Assembly: GCA_031367325.1 (NCBI GenBank)
Contig: JANLPQ010000055.1
Span: 7,073-71,072, forward strand
Origin: JAAFIP01 sp031367325
GTDB lineage: Bacteria; Pseudomonadota; Gammaproteobacteria; Burkholderiales; Burkholderiaceae_C
DNA: 64,000 nucleotides
Direction: 5' to 3'
Both the position numbers and the translations under genes were made by a program. Of this stretch, positions 18,235 through 26,717 are shown in pieces. Position 1 is the first letter of the stretch; every line of letters starts with the position of its first letter. The notes below the pieces were generated by a model. It worked only from the letters and a program-made list of their open reading frames with translations, did not search any database and was not told where the DNA came from.

Positions 18235-19536
18235 ATGAAACTCCTCGCACTTTTACAACCCAGCTTGGGCATAAGCACGCATGCCTGCAGCCGCGTGCTA
18301 GGCGTCAGCCTAGCGGCTGTTTTGATATTGACCGCCTGCGGAGGCGGTGGCAACGATGCCGCGCCGAGCAACAGCACCAGCGCAACCTTGGTGAGCGAAG
18401 GCGTGATCAGCGGCTTTGGCTCTGTCATTGTCAATGGCGTGCGCTTTGATGACTCCAAAGCCAGGGTTGAAGACGAAGATGGAGAAGAAAATAGTGAGCG
18501 CAGCAAAGACGATCTGCGCTTGGGCATGGTGGTCAGCGTCAGCGGCTCTAGCGCAGGCACCACAGGCACCGCCAGTGTCATCAGTTTTGGCAGCAAGCTC
18601 AAAGGCCCAGTGCAAAGCATTGACAGTGTGACGGTGACCAGCGCGACTACTGCAACGACCTCAGGCACCAACACCACGTCGACCACCGCATCTGGCAGCC
18701 ACACCTTGGTGATACTGGGGCAAACCGTGCTAATAGGCGCATGGACAGTGTTTGACCCTATCTCGTTGCCCAATGGTTTTGCTAGCATTGCCGCCGGCAA
18801 TGTACTGGAAGTGCACGGCCATCTATCGCCCGCGCTTAACCGCATAGTAGCCACACGTATCAACAAAGATAACAATCCCAATGCCTACAAAATCACTGGC
18901 AATGTCAGCAGCCTGAACGCAGCGTCCAAGAGCTTCAAAATTGGTACTGAGTTGTTCAACTATGCCAGTATCGACCCTGAAAAGCTGCGCGTTACCCTGG
19001 CCGATGGCCTGACCGTGAAAGTGCGTTTGGCCACAGTGCAAACCACCACTGGCGCCTGGACAGCCACGCGTATCAAGGCTGCTAAAAAGGCCATGCCAGA
19101 CCGTATCAAGGCTGAAGTAGAAGGCTTGATCACCGCCTTTACATCTGCTACCAGCTTCAGCGTAAATGGCTTGGTAGTAGACGCCACTAATGCCAGCTTT
19201 CCTAAAGGTACAGCGTCCTTAGCGCTGGGCGCACGGGTAGAAGTTAAGGGCACTATGGCTGACGGCAAGCTGGTTGCCAGCGTGGTCAAAATCGAGGACC
19301 GCGACCGTGGTGATGATGCGGGTAATGAGATCGAACTGCACGGCAGCATCTCGGCTATAGACACCACCGCCAAAACCTTTATGCTGCGCGGCTTGACTGT
19401 AAGCTATGCTGGCAACTTGAGCTTTGAACGCGGATCGGCCAGTAATTTGGCCAACGGTGTTGCTATTGAAGTGAAGGGGCAGTCGTCTGGGGGCGGCACT
19501 ACGGTGCAAGCCACGCGCATCAAGTTCGAAGACTAA
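18235..19536 (+). CDS. DUF5666-domain lipoprotein, copy 2
   Basis: Paralogue of the preceding gene: same architecture, with lipobox LILTAC followed by GGGGND, then ISGFGSVIVNGVRFDD, LRLGMVVSVSG, EVEGLITAF, VEVKGTMADGK and a C-terminal IEVKGQS module. It has an additional Thr/Ser-rich insert near residues 135-160 (VTVTSATTATTSGTNTT). 433 residues. An AAGGAAG site precedes ATG 18235. A strong terminator follows at once, closing the three-gene set DUF6502-DUF5666-DUF5666. Function unknown. Confidence 0.8.
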   Translation: MKLLALLQPSLGISTHACSRVLGVSLAAVLILTACGGGGNDAAPSNSTSATLVSEGVISGFGSVIVNGVRFDDSKARVEDEDGEENSERSKDDLRLGMVVSVSGSSAGTTGTASVISFGSKLKGPVQSIDSVTVTSATTATTSGTNTTSTTASGSHTLVILGQTVLIGAWTVFDPISLPNGFASIAAGNVLEVHGHLSPALNRIVATRINKDNNPNAYKITGNVSSLNAASKSFKIGTELFNYASIDPEKLRVTLADGLTVKVRLATVQTTTGAWTATRIKAAKKAMPDRIKAEVEGLITAFTSATSFSVNGLVVDATNASFPKGTASLALGARVEVKGTMADGKLVASVVKIEDRDRGDDAGNEIELHGSISAIDTTAKTFMLRGLTVSYAGNLSFERGSASNLANGVAIEVKGQSSGGGTTVQATRIKFED

Positions 19537-19558
19537 TCGTTCTGTTGCGTTGAAAACG

Positions 19559-19584
19559 AACGGGGGCTTAGGCCCCCGTTTTTT
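19559..19584 (+). terminator. Rho-independent terminator after the DUF5666 pair
   Basis: AACGGGGGC and GCCCCCGTT form a nine-pair stem with a four-base TTAG loop, followed by a T run. It lies 22 bases past the second lipoprotein stop. Confidence 0.93.
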
Positions 19585-19789
19585 GTCTGTCGCAAAGGCT
19601 ACTGAGGTCGTGTGTACCAAATAGTGCATCGCCCAGTATTTGCAGGCTACCGCGAATACCCAATACGCATTTGCCTTGGATCTGGGCGCTGTGTGCCTTC
19701 GCTTCAATAAGTGTTGAGGCAAGGTATACCATCATATACGTATCATCCTGCTTCAGTTTGGCCCTATACAAGCTTAGTAATTTAAGGCA

Positions 19790-22120
19790 TCAATCGACAT
19801 AAGTTTTACGCAAATTATGAGCAGCTTCCACCATATTTTTTAGCGCCTCTTCGGTCTCTGGCCAGCCTCGGGTTTTCAGTCCGCAGTCGGGGTTAACCCA
19901 AAGGTTTTTTGCATCTACCACGATTGCGGCTTTGCGCAGTAGACCCTCTATTTGCGCTACGCTTGGAACGCGAGGCGAATGAATGTCATACACACCAGGA
20001 CCGATCTCGTTGGGGTATTGGAAAGTTGCAAAACCTTGCAGGAGATCCATATTTGAGCGACTGGTTTCAATGGTGATAACGTCGGCATCCATCGAGGCAA
20101 TTTCGGGCATGATGTCGTTAAATTCGCTGTAGCACATGTGCGTATGGATTTGCGTGCTGTCGTGCACCCCACTGGCGCTAACACGAAAAGCTTTTGTTGC
20201 CCATTGCAAATAATTTTGATGGGCTGCTTTGCGCAGCGGTAAGCCTTCGCGAATGGCCGGCTCGTCAATTTGAATAATCGCGATACCCGCTTGCTCAAGA
20301 TCCACCACCTCATCGCGCACCGCCCACGCAATTTGTAGCGCGGTGGCGCTACGCGGCTGGTCATCGCGTACAAAAGACCACTGCAAAATGGTGATTGGGC
20401 CAGTCAGCATGCCTTTCATGGGCTTTTTCGTCAGGCTTTGTGCGTAGAGTGTCCACTGCACCGTCATAGCGGCGGGGCGCAGCACATCGCCATAAATAAT
20501 GGGCGGCTTGACGCAACGTGAGCCATATGACTGCACCCAGCCATTAGCAGTGAAAGCAAATCCATCAAGCTGCTCACCAAAGTATTCCACCATATCGTTG
20601 CGCTCAGCCTCGCCATGCACCAACACGTCAAGGCCAATTTCCTCTTGTTTGCGCACAGCTAGCGCTATGTCAGCTTGCATTTGTGCGTGGTAGTCCTGTG
20701 CATCCAGCGCGCCACGCTTAAAAGCAGCACGCGCAGTACGGATTTGCGCGGTTTGAGGGAACGAGCCGATAGTGGTGGTAGGCCACAGCGGTAGTGCTAA
20801 TTTTTTGCGCTGCAAGGCTTGGCGTACTAGAAAAGGCGATTGCCTCTGGTCTGCCTGAGGCTGGCAAGCTTGCAATCTGTCTGCTACCTCGGCGCGGTGC
20901 ACGCGCGGGCTGCTACGCCTTGCTAACAGGGCGGCGCGTGCCTCAGCCAGTGGCTCAGCCAGGGGCTCAGCAAGCTTGCCAGCTTGGTCCGTCACCAAGG
21001 CTTTGAGTAAACGCAACTCATCTAGTTTTTCTACCGCAAAGGCTAACCACGGTTTAATCTGTACATCCAGCTTGTCTTCTGCAACTAGGCTGTAGGGCAC
21101 GTGCAGCAGTGAACACGAAGGTGCAGTCCACACCTCGCCTTGGTGTTTATCAAGTGCACGGCACAGCACAGCCTGCGCGGCATCTAGGTCTGCGCGCCAA
21201 ATATTGCGTCCATCCACCACACCAAGCGACAGTACTTTGTAGCTAGGCAATGCATCCAGCACGCCCACCAGATCTTCAGGCGCACGCACTGCGTCGATAT
21301 GCAAGCCCGCTACGGGCAACTGGCAGGCTATGCGCAAGTTGTCTTGCAATGGGGAAAAATATGTAGTCAACAGTAACTTAACTTTACTGCGTCCAAGTTG
21401 AGCATAGCTGCGTTCAAAGCTATAGCGCCAGGCATCAGGCAAATCCAGCCCTAGAATCGGCTCGTCTATTTGCACCCACTCCACACCCTGCTCGGACAGC
21501 CGGTGCAACACTTGCGCGTACACGGGCAGCAGTGCATCTAGCAAGCTCAGTCGGTCAAAGCCGGCTTCTTTTTCTTTGCCCAGCCATAAAAAACTCAATG
21601 GTCCCAGCAATACAGCTTTGACTTGGTGGCCTAAGGCTTGGGCTTGACTCACCTCGTTAAACAAACGCTCGCAGGCCACTTTAAACTCAGTGGCGGCTGT
21701 GAACTCGGGCACTAGGTAATGGTAGTTGGTGTCAAACCATTTGGTCATCTCCAGCGCGTGCGGGTCAGTGCGTTGGCAGCTAGGCGCAGCGCAGTCGCTG
21801 TGCGTGCTGGTGCCACGGGCCATGGCAAAGTAGCGCACTACTGGGGGCACGTTTGCATGAAACCCAAAGCGCGCTGGCTCACAGCCCAAGAGCTGCACAT
21901 GATTGGCTACATGGTCATACAACGCAAAATCGCCTACTGTCACATAGTCCAAGCCTGCTTGGGCTTGTACAGCCCAATGGCGTTGGCGCAAAGTTGCCGC
22001 AACTTGTTCCAGCGCAGTCGCATCGATATCGCCGCGCCAGTACTTCTCAAGCGCAAATTTCAGCTCACGCTGCGCACCCATGCGCGGAAACCCCAAAGTG
22101 TGTGTACGAGCCATGCTCAA
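19790..22120 (-). CDS. metE: Cobalamin-independent methionine synthase
   Basis: Transfers a methyl group from methyltetrahydropteroyl-triglutamate to homocysteine without B12. 776 residues, standard length. The N-terminal half begins THTLGFPRMGAQRELKFALEKYW; the catalytic half has LPLWPTTTIGSFPQT and the zinc ligands in HTHMCYSEF and NPDCGLKTRGWPE, plus QIDEPAIREGLP. A linker carries the repeat AEPLAEPLAEPLAEARA. It is divergent from a metR-type regulator, the usual arrangement. The same window holds a large B12 operon, so B12-dependent MetH may exist elsewhere in the genome. Confidence 0.97.
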   Translation of the reverse strand: MSMARTHTLGFPRMGAQRELKFALEKYWRGDIDATALEQVAATLRQRHWAVQAQAGLDYVTVGDFALYDHVANHVQLLGCEPARFGFHANVPPVVRYFAMARGTSTHSDCAAPSCQRTDPHALEMTKWFDTNYHYLVPEFTAATEFKVACERLFNEVSQAQALGHQVKAVLLGPLSFLWLGKEKEAGFDRLSLLDALLPVYAQVLHRLSEQGVEWVQIDEPILGLDLPDAWRYSFERSYAQLGRSKVKLLLTTYFSPLQDNLRIACQLPVAGLHIDAVRAPEDLVGVLDALPSYKVLSLGVVDGRNIWRADLDAAQAVLCRALDKHQGEVWTAPSCSLLHVPYSLVAEDKLDVQIKPWLAFAVEKLDELRLLKALVTDQAGKLAEPLAEPLAEARAALLARRSSPRVHRAEVADRLQACQPQADQRQSPFLVRQALQRKKLALPLWPTTTIGSFPQTAQIRTARAAFKRGALDAQDYHAQMQADIALAVRKQEEIGLDVLVHGEAERNDMVEYFGEQLDGFAFTANGWVQSYGSRCVKPPIIYGDVLRPAAMTVQWTLYAQSLTKKPMKGMLTGPITILQWSFVRDDQPRSATALQIAWAVRDEVVDLEQAGIAIIQIDEPAIREGLPLRKAAHQNYLQWATKAFRVSASGVHDSTQIHTHMCYSEFNDIMPEIASMDADVITIETSRSNMDLLQGFATFQYPNEIGPGVYDIHSPRVPSVAQIEGLLRKAAIVVDAKNLWVNPDCGLKTRGWPETEEALKNMVEAAHNLRKTYVD

Positions 22121-22211
22121 TCCCTGTGTTAATTTAAAAGTGCATCGATGTTCGGCTAAACTCTTTTATTAATCAAACGAAAGTTATTGACCTTTAACGT
22201 GAAAATATTTA
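22121..22211. promoter_or_regulatory. metE-metR divergent control region
   Basis: The 91-base gap must hold both promoters and MetR sites. A TGAA-AATAT-TTAA sequence at 22200-22212 resembles the known MetR site (TGAA, five bases, TTCA) with one mismatch and overlaps the metR start. No clean second site was seen. The assignment rests mainly on the gene arrangement. Confidence 0.4.
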
Positions 22212-23136
22212 ATGCAACAGCCTGTACTTGAAACTCGTCACTTGCGCACTCTGATAGCGCTGCGCGATGCTGGCAGCTTGGTGCGTGCGGCGCAGTTGCT
22301 TAACCTCACGCAGTCCGCGTTATCACACCAAATTAAATTGCTGGAAGATCGCTACGGCTTGTCGCTTTTTTGAACGCAAATCAGTGCCGCCGCAGTTCAC
22401 CAGTGCAGGGCTACGCTTGTTAGCGTTAGCAGATACTGTGCTGCCACATATCGATATTGCCGAGCGTGACATAGCAGGCTTGGCACTAGGACGCAGTGGC
22501 CAGCTGCGTATTGCGGTGGAATGCCACACCTGCTTTGACTGGCTGATGCCCTCAATGGACACTTTTCGAAGCCACTGGCCCGAGGTAGAGTTGGATATTG
22601 TGTCGGGTTTTCACCCTGACCCGATTGCCTTAGTGCTGCAAAATCGCGCCGACATCGCCATTGTCTCCGAGCTAGACACCTCGGAAACTGTGGATCACTA
22701 CCCTTTGTTTAAATTTGAAATTTTGGCTATCTTGGCTAACCAACATAGGTTGGCAGCCAAACCGCGCTTGCACGCGCAAGACTTCGCTGACCAGACTTTA
22801 ATTACCTACCCCGTGCATGACGATATGCTGGACGTAGTGCGTCAAGTGCTCACGCCCGCAGGTATCGCACCCGCACGCCGCACTACTGAGCTGACTATTG
22901 CCATGCTGCAGCTAGTGGCCAGCGGACGCGGCATTGCCGCGCTGCCGGTTTGGGCGGTGCAAAGCTATATTGAGCGGGCTTATGTTTCTGCGCGGCCCAT
23001 CGGCGACGAAGGCTTAATAGGTCAACTGTTTATCGCCTGCACTACTGCTACATCCGGGTGTCCGTGGTTGTCTGACTTTGTGCGCATTACCCGCGAGAGC
23101 AGTTTTTTGAATTTGCGCGGAATTGAATTGCTTTAA
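22212..23136 (+). pseudogene. metR: LysR-type regulator MetR with a frameshift in a T6 run
   Basis: Regulator of methionine genes with homocysteine as coactivator. From ATG 22212 the product begins MQQPVLETRHLRTLIALRDA and continues through a clear LysR helix-turn-helix (LTQSALSHQIKLLEDRYGLSLF). It then meets TGA at 22371-22373, right at the T6 run 22366-22371. In the next frame it goes on without interruption (ERKSVPPQFTSAG and the effector domain) to 23136. Removing one T restores an ordinary MetR of about 307 residues. The rest is intact, so this is either a very recent mutation, a sequencing error, or (less likely) ribosomal frameshifting. Confidence 0.9.
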
Positions 23137-23187
23137 AACACTGTTTGAAAAACCATAGGCATATATTGAGCTTTCAGAGGTTCTGTA

Positions 23188-23227
23188 CCGTAAATACTGC
23201 TCAAGTAGCTATTATTTTCATAGTAAC
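23188..23227 (+). repeat. Dispersed repeat copy 7, metR-cobQ gap
   Basis: Plus strand reads ACCGTAAATACTGCTCAAG then TAGCTATTATTTTCATAG and TAAC. It lies between the convergent ends of metR and cobQ, where no hairpin terminator was found. Confidence 0.85.
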
Positions 23228-23233
23228 TAGTAT

Positions 23234-24775
23234 TTACTGATGATGTACTTCTGCAATCAAGGTCGCCAGAATACCGTGCTCAAAATGCACGTCAATATAG
23301 CTGGCCAGTCCGTCAAACATAGCGTCCAGCGTCTGCGCCTGTGCGCCAAACAGTGTCTGCAGCACAGCAGCGTTTTCAAACAAGCCGTGCACATAAATGC
23401 CCAACACGTTGCCGCTGGCGTTGCACCAGCCTAGCTTGTTGAGCAGGGCTGCAACAGGGGTAGTGCTATGGGTCACCATGTCGGGCCGCACTTGCGTTTG
23501 ACCATGGTGGATTTCATAGCCTTGGCACACCACGCCCGACAGCGCATGCCATGCACCAGGCAGCGTAGCAAACTGCACCTGGGTGTGGCGTACAGTTTTT
23601 TGCGGTTCAAACGCTGTGACCAATGGCAGCAAACCCAGCCCTGGTGCGTTGCCTGAGATAGCGTGCTCCACGCCGTGCATGTCAATCAACGCCTCACCCA
23701 GCATTTGCAAGCCTCCGCAAATGCCCAACACGCGCTTGCCTTGTGCGGCGTGCTGGGCCACGGCAGCGTCCAGCCCCTGCGCGCGTAGCCAGGCTAAGTC
23801 GCCACTGGTGTGCTTAGAGCCGGGCAAAATAATCCAGTCGGCGTCTTTCACGTCCGCTGGGGTGCGAGCCCACACCAGGCGGACGCCTTGAATGTTTTTC
23901 AAGCTTTGAAATTCATCTAAATTGCTGATGCGCGGATAGGCGACGACGGCAATGGTGGTGTGCACTTGGCCGCTGGCGGTAGATCGATCATCGAAGACAC
24001 CGTCCTCCTCGGGCAAGCCGTGCGCACGCCACATGGGCAGCGTGGCCACGACGGGTATACCGGTAAGGTCATGCAACATTTGCGGTGCGGGTGCCAAAAG
24101 CGCTGCGTCACCACGAAACTTATTCAGCACAAATCCTTTGATCAGCGCCTGCTCATCCGGCGGTAGCAGCGCCCAAGTGCCATACAAATGTGCAAAGGCA
24201 CCGCCACGGTCAATGTCGGTCACCAGCAGGCAGTGTGCCTGTGCATGCCGGGCCACGCGCATGTTGACAATGTCGCTGCTGTGCAAGTTAATCTCGGCGG
24301 GCGATCCTGCGCCTTCGATGACGACGATATCGTTGTCAGCACGCAAATCGTCCAGCGCTTGGGCAACGGTGGGCCACACCAGCTCGCTGCGGTTACGCCA
24401 CGGCATGGCGGTCAGCGCATGGTTTACTTTGCCCATCAGCACAAACTGGCTGTGGGTGTCGGCTTCGGGTTTGAGCAGTACGGGGTTCATGCGCACATCG
24501 GGCACGGTACGCGCAGCCAGGGCTTGAAAATACTGGGCACTGCCGATTTCGCCGCCAGCGTCTTGATCTTCAACATCACCTTGCCCAGCAATCGCTAGGC
24601 TTGCGTGGCTACCAACAACACGCGCATTGTTGCTCATGTTTTGCGCTTTAAACGGAGCAACTTTGTAGCCGCGCTGCGCGTACCAGCGGCACAGCGCAGT
24701 GGCCAGCCAGCTTTTACCTGCGCCGCTGGTGGTGCCCAAAACCATCACGCATTGGGCGGGTAATTTTGTGGTCAT
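23234..24775 (-). CDS. cobQ: Cobyric acid synthase (CobQ/CbiP)
   Basis: Amidates four side chains of adenosylcobyrinate a,c-diamide with glutamine. ATG 24775 (MTTKLPAQCVMVLGTTSGAGKS) overlaps the cobC stop as ATGA, so it is chosen over an upstream extension. The N-terminal half is the P-loop amidotransferase domain; the C-terminal half is a class I glutamine amidotransferase with VLGICGGLQMLGE (nucleophile cysteine) and GYEIHHGQT (histidine). 513 residues. Last gene of the B12 operon. Confidence 0.96.
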   Translation of the reverse strand: MTTKLPAQCVMVLGTTSGAGKSWLATALCRWYAQRGYKVAPFKAQNMSNNARVVGSHASLAIAGQGDVEDQDAGGEIGSAQYFQALAARTVPDVRMNPVLLKPEADTHSQFVLMGKVNHALTAMPWRNRSELVWPTVAQALDDLRADNDIVVIEGAGSPAEINLHSSDIVNMRVARHAQAHCLLVTDIDRGGAFAHLYGTWALLPPDEQALIKGFVLNKFRGDAALLAPAPQMLHDLTGIPVVATLPMWRAHGLPEEDGVFDDRSTASGQVHTTIAVVAYPRISNLDEFQSLKNIQGVRLVWARTPADVKDADWIILPGSKHTSGDLAWLRAQGLDAAVAQHAAQGKRVLGICGGLQMLGEALIDMHGVEHAISGNAPGLGLLPLVTAFEPQKTVRHTQVQFATLPGAWHALSGVVCQGYEIHHGQTQVRPDMVTHSTTPVAALLNKLGWCNASGNVLGIYVHGLFENAAVLQTLFGAQAQTLDAMFDGLASYIDVHFEHGILATLIAEVHHQ

Positions 24776-25758
24776 GTAAGTTCTTTCATGGCGAGCGCCA
24801 GTGCATCTTGCGCCGCAGGCGGCTGCACACTCAAGCGCCAATGCTGCGGCAATCCAAACGAGGTGCAGTCGCGCAGCTTGATGCCGCGTACGCGCAAGGC
24901 TTGCACTGGTAATTCTTGGCTAAGTTGTGTGCTAAAAAAGTTAGTATCACTGGGTAAACATTCCCAGCCCATGGCGATGCACAGCGCAAGCTGACGCGAC
25001 TTCCATTCGCGCAAAGCAACCAAGCTGCTAGCCACCCATCGCTGCACCTGCGGCTGCACCCAGGCAGCCAGCATGGCCACGCCGTGCGCACCAATAGGCC
25101 AAGACGGGCACAGCGCATTGAGCTGCGCGCTTTGGTTTGCACTATCTTGCGGTGCTATAGCATACGCAGCACGCACGCCAGTCATACCAAGGGCCTTGTT
25201 AGGTGACCATAGTTGCCATACTTGGTCTGTCTGCTGCGCAGTCAGGCTTAAGGCACCCTGCAAACGCAGAGGTTCATAGGCCCGGTCTAGTACCACCGTA
25301 GCGCCGCTGTTCAGCAGCGTGCCCACATCTTCACTAGACTGCCCCAGCGGACTAGACGGTTCACACGCCCACGCTAAGGTGCTGCTGCCTGCACGCAATG
25401 CCGAACGCAAGCCAAACGCGTTAGAGGCTCTGGCATAGTCGCCGTAGCCGTGCACGGGCAGCAGCACATCCACTACGCTATTGTGCACAGCCCAAGCGGT
25501 AAAGCGAAAAATAAACTCGCTGGCACTGGCTGCCAGTAGCACGCGGGCCGGCTCCACAGCATGCCACTGCGCAAGCTGGCCGCGCAGTTGGGTGTAAGCG
25601 GGGTCGGGGTAATGCGCTGCATCAACAGCTTGCACGGCCTGCACAACGTACGGACAAGGGCCGCACGCATTGGCGTTGGTAGAAAAATCAAACTGCGCAG
25701 TGCCCAGCGCATCCGAGCCGCCGTGGGTAAGATTTTGCAGAGGATGCATTGCAGTCAT
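24772..25758 (-). CDS. cobC: Threonine-phosphate decarboxylase-like PLP enzyme (CobC/CobD family)
   Basis: Makes (R)-1-amino-2-propanol O-phosphate, or fulfils the equivalent CobC role, for the B12 aminopropanol arm; PLP fold type I. It shows FDFSTNANACGPCP, YPDPAYTQLRGQLA and the PLP lysine in LWSPNKALGMTG. ATG 25758 overlaps the cbiB TGA (ATGA). An upstream in-frame extension would be encoded by the dispersed repeat and is probably not translated. 328 residues, a little shorter than typical. Context between cbiB and cobQ supports the role. Confidence 0.88.
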   Translation of the reverse strand: MTAMHPLQNLTHGGSDALGTAQFDFSTNANACGPCPYVVQAVQAVDAAHYPDPAYTQLRGQLAQWHAVEPARVLLAASASEFIFRFTAWAVHNSVVDVLLPVHGYGDYARASNAFGLRSALRAGSSTLAWACEPSSPLGQSSEDVGTLLNSGATVVLDRAYEPLRLQGALSLTAQQTDQVWQLWSPNKALGMTGVRAAYAIAPQDSANQSAQLNALCPSWPIGAHGVAMLAAWVQPQVQRWVASSLVALREWKSRQLALCIAMGWECLPSDTNFFSTQLSQELPVQALRVRGIKLRDCTSFGLPQHWRLSVQPPAAQDALALAMKELT

Positions 25759-26714
25759 AAAGCTATTAAATATATAGCTGCTTGAGCACATATTACTTGG
25801 GTTAGCACCGTATTTGATGCTAATTTTATGGCTAAAAATACATCATTTGAAACAGCATCACACCCTGCGGCGTTGAGCACATATACACCCGGCTTGCCCA
25901 AGCGCACACCCAGTGCTAGCGCCATCGCCGCCATAGGCCAGCCGCTGTTGGGAGACGGCGTACGCGCCGCCTCTGCGGGCAACTGCGCTAGCAGTCTAGG
26001 CCGCCACAGCAGCATCAAAGCTGCGGTGATGCGCGCTGGCAACCACGACAGCACATCGTCGGCGCGCGCCGCCCACTTGCCTGCCCATTGCCAGTAGCGC
26101 CCACTGCGCATACCGGGGTAGCCCCACATCGCATCAGCGGTGTTGGCAAAGCGGTACACCGCTGCACCGGGCAGGCCCAGCAGTACAAACCAAAAGATGG
26201 GGGCCACCACGGAGTCGTTTAAATTTTCGGCCAATGTTTCTATCGCGCTCTCGCGTATTTGCAGTGCTGTCAGTTGGCTCACATCGCGGCTGACCAGTCT
26301 GGCCAATTGCGTGCGGCCGGCATCTAAGGACTGCGCCAGCGCAACCTCTACGGCGATAACTTCTTCGCGCAGCATGCGCCAAGCCAGCATAGGTTTTAAA
26401 AGCAGCGCCAGCAGCACAACAGCCAGTAGTGTGGGCAGCATGGTCAACACTTGTACGAGCAAGTAATATACTACAAAAATAATAGCTGCTTGAGCAGACC
26501 AATAGGCGGCTCCCAGCCTAAAGTTCTTAAAGTTTAGTACTGCATCAGACTGCTCAAAGCTAGGTACAAACCGCGCCGCAGCCCAGTCTAGGCTGCGGCC
26601 CATCCACACTACAGGGTGCCAAGCAGCAGCTGGCTCGCCCCACACATGGTCGATGGCTAATGCCAACAGCAACGCTGCTGACATTACCTCCCATGGCAAG
26701 CTATCCCACAGCAC
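25755..26714 (-). CDS. cbiB: Adenosylcobinamide-phosphate synthase CbiB/CobD
   Basis: Membrane enzyme joining aminopropanol (phosphate) to adenosylcobyric acid. It has IDHVWGEPAAAWHPVVWMG near the N-terminus, SRDVSQLTALQIRESAIETLAENLNDSVVAP, and GLPGAAVYRFANTADAMWGY, all typical, with four to five hydrophobic segments. GTG 26714 gives 319 residues; an internal ATG 26684 is also possible. Two dispersed-repeat copies are in its frame: residues ~71-85 (SAQAAIIFVV) and the extreme C-terminus (TQVICAQAAIYLIAL), where the repeat runs up to the stop codon. It starts four bases after the bioB stop. Confidence 0.94.
   Translation of the reverse strand: MLWDSLPWEVMSAALLLALAIDHVWGEPAAAWHPVVWMGRSLDWAAARFVPSFEQSDAVLNFKNFRLGAAYWSAQAAIIFVVYYLLVQVLTMLPTLLAVVLLALLLKPMLAWRMLREEVIAVEVALAQSLDAGRTQLARLVSRDVSQLTALQIRESAIETLAENLNDSVVAPIFWFVLLGLPGAAVYRFANTADAMWGYPGMRSGRYWQWAGKWAARADDVLSWLPARITAALMLLWRPRLLAQLPAEAARTPSPNSGWPMAAMALALGVRLGKPGVYVLNAAGCDAVSNDVFLAIKLASNTVLTQVICAQAAIYLIAL
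25761..25808 (-). repeat. Dispersed repeat copy 8, C-terminus of cbiB
   Basis: Minus strand reads CTAACCCAAGTAATATGTGC then TCAAGCAGCTATATATTTA and ATAGC. It encodes the last ~15 residues of CbiB in the shared frame (AQAAIYLIA) and ends at the cbiB/cobC ATGA overlap. Confidence 0.88.
26460..26502 (-). repeat. Dispersed repeat copy 9, inside cbiB
   Basis: Minus strand reads GGTCTGCTCAAGCAGCTATT then ATTTTTGTAGTATATTACTTG. The 3' half is typical, the 5' half is diverged. It encodes SAQAAIIFVVYYLL, which here forms part of a hydrophobic, probably membrane, segment. Confidence 0.8.
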
Positions 26715-26717
26715 GCC

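Noticed and set aside
19568..19771. 67-codon open frame on the minus strand between the DUF5666 terminator and metE
   Set aside because: No family resemblance, starts in the metE 3' region and overlaps the terminator; the region 19585-19789 shows nothing else I can support.
22366..22373. Programmed ribosomal frameshift in metR
   Set aside because: T6 followed by TGA resembles a slippery site, but no known LysR regulator uses this and a +1 shift is needed; a mutation or read error is simpler. Kept as a finding on the frameshift itself.
25759..25791. N-terminal extension of CobC (MCSSSYIFNSF)
   Set aside because: It is encoded by the dispersed repeat, overlaps cbiB out of frame, and the ATGA overlap at 25758 with cbiB gives a better start.
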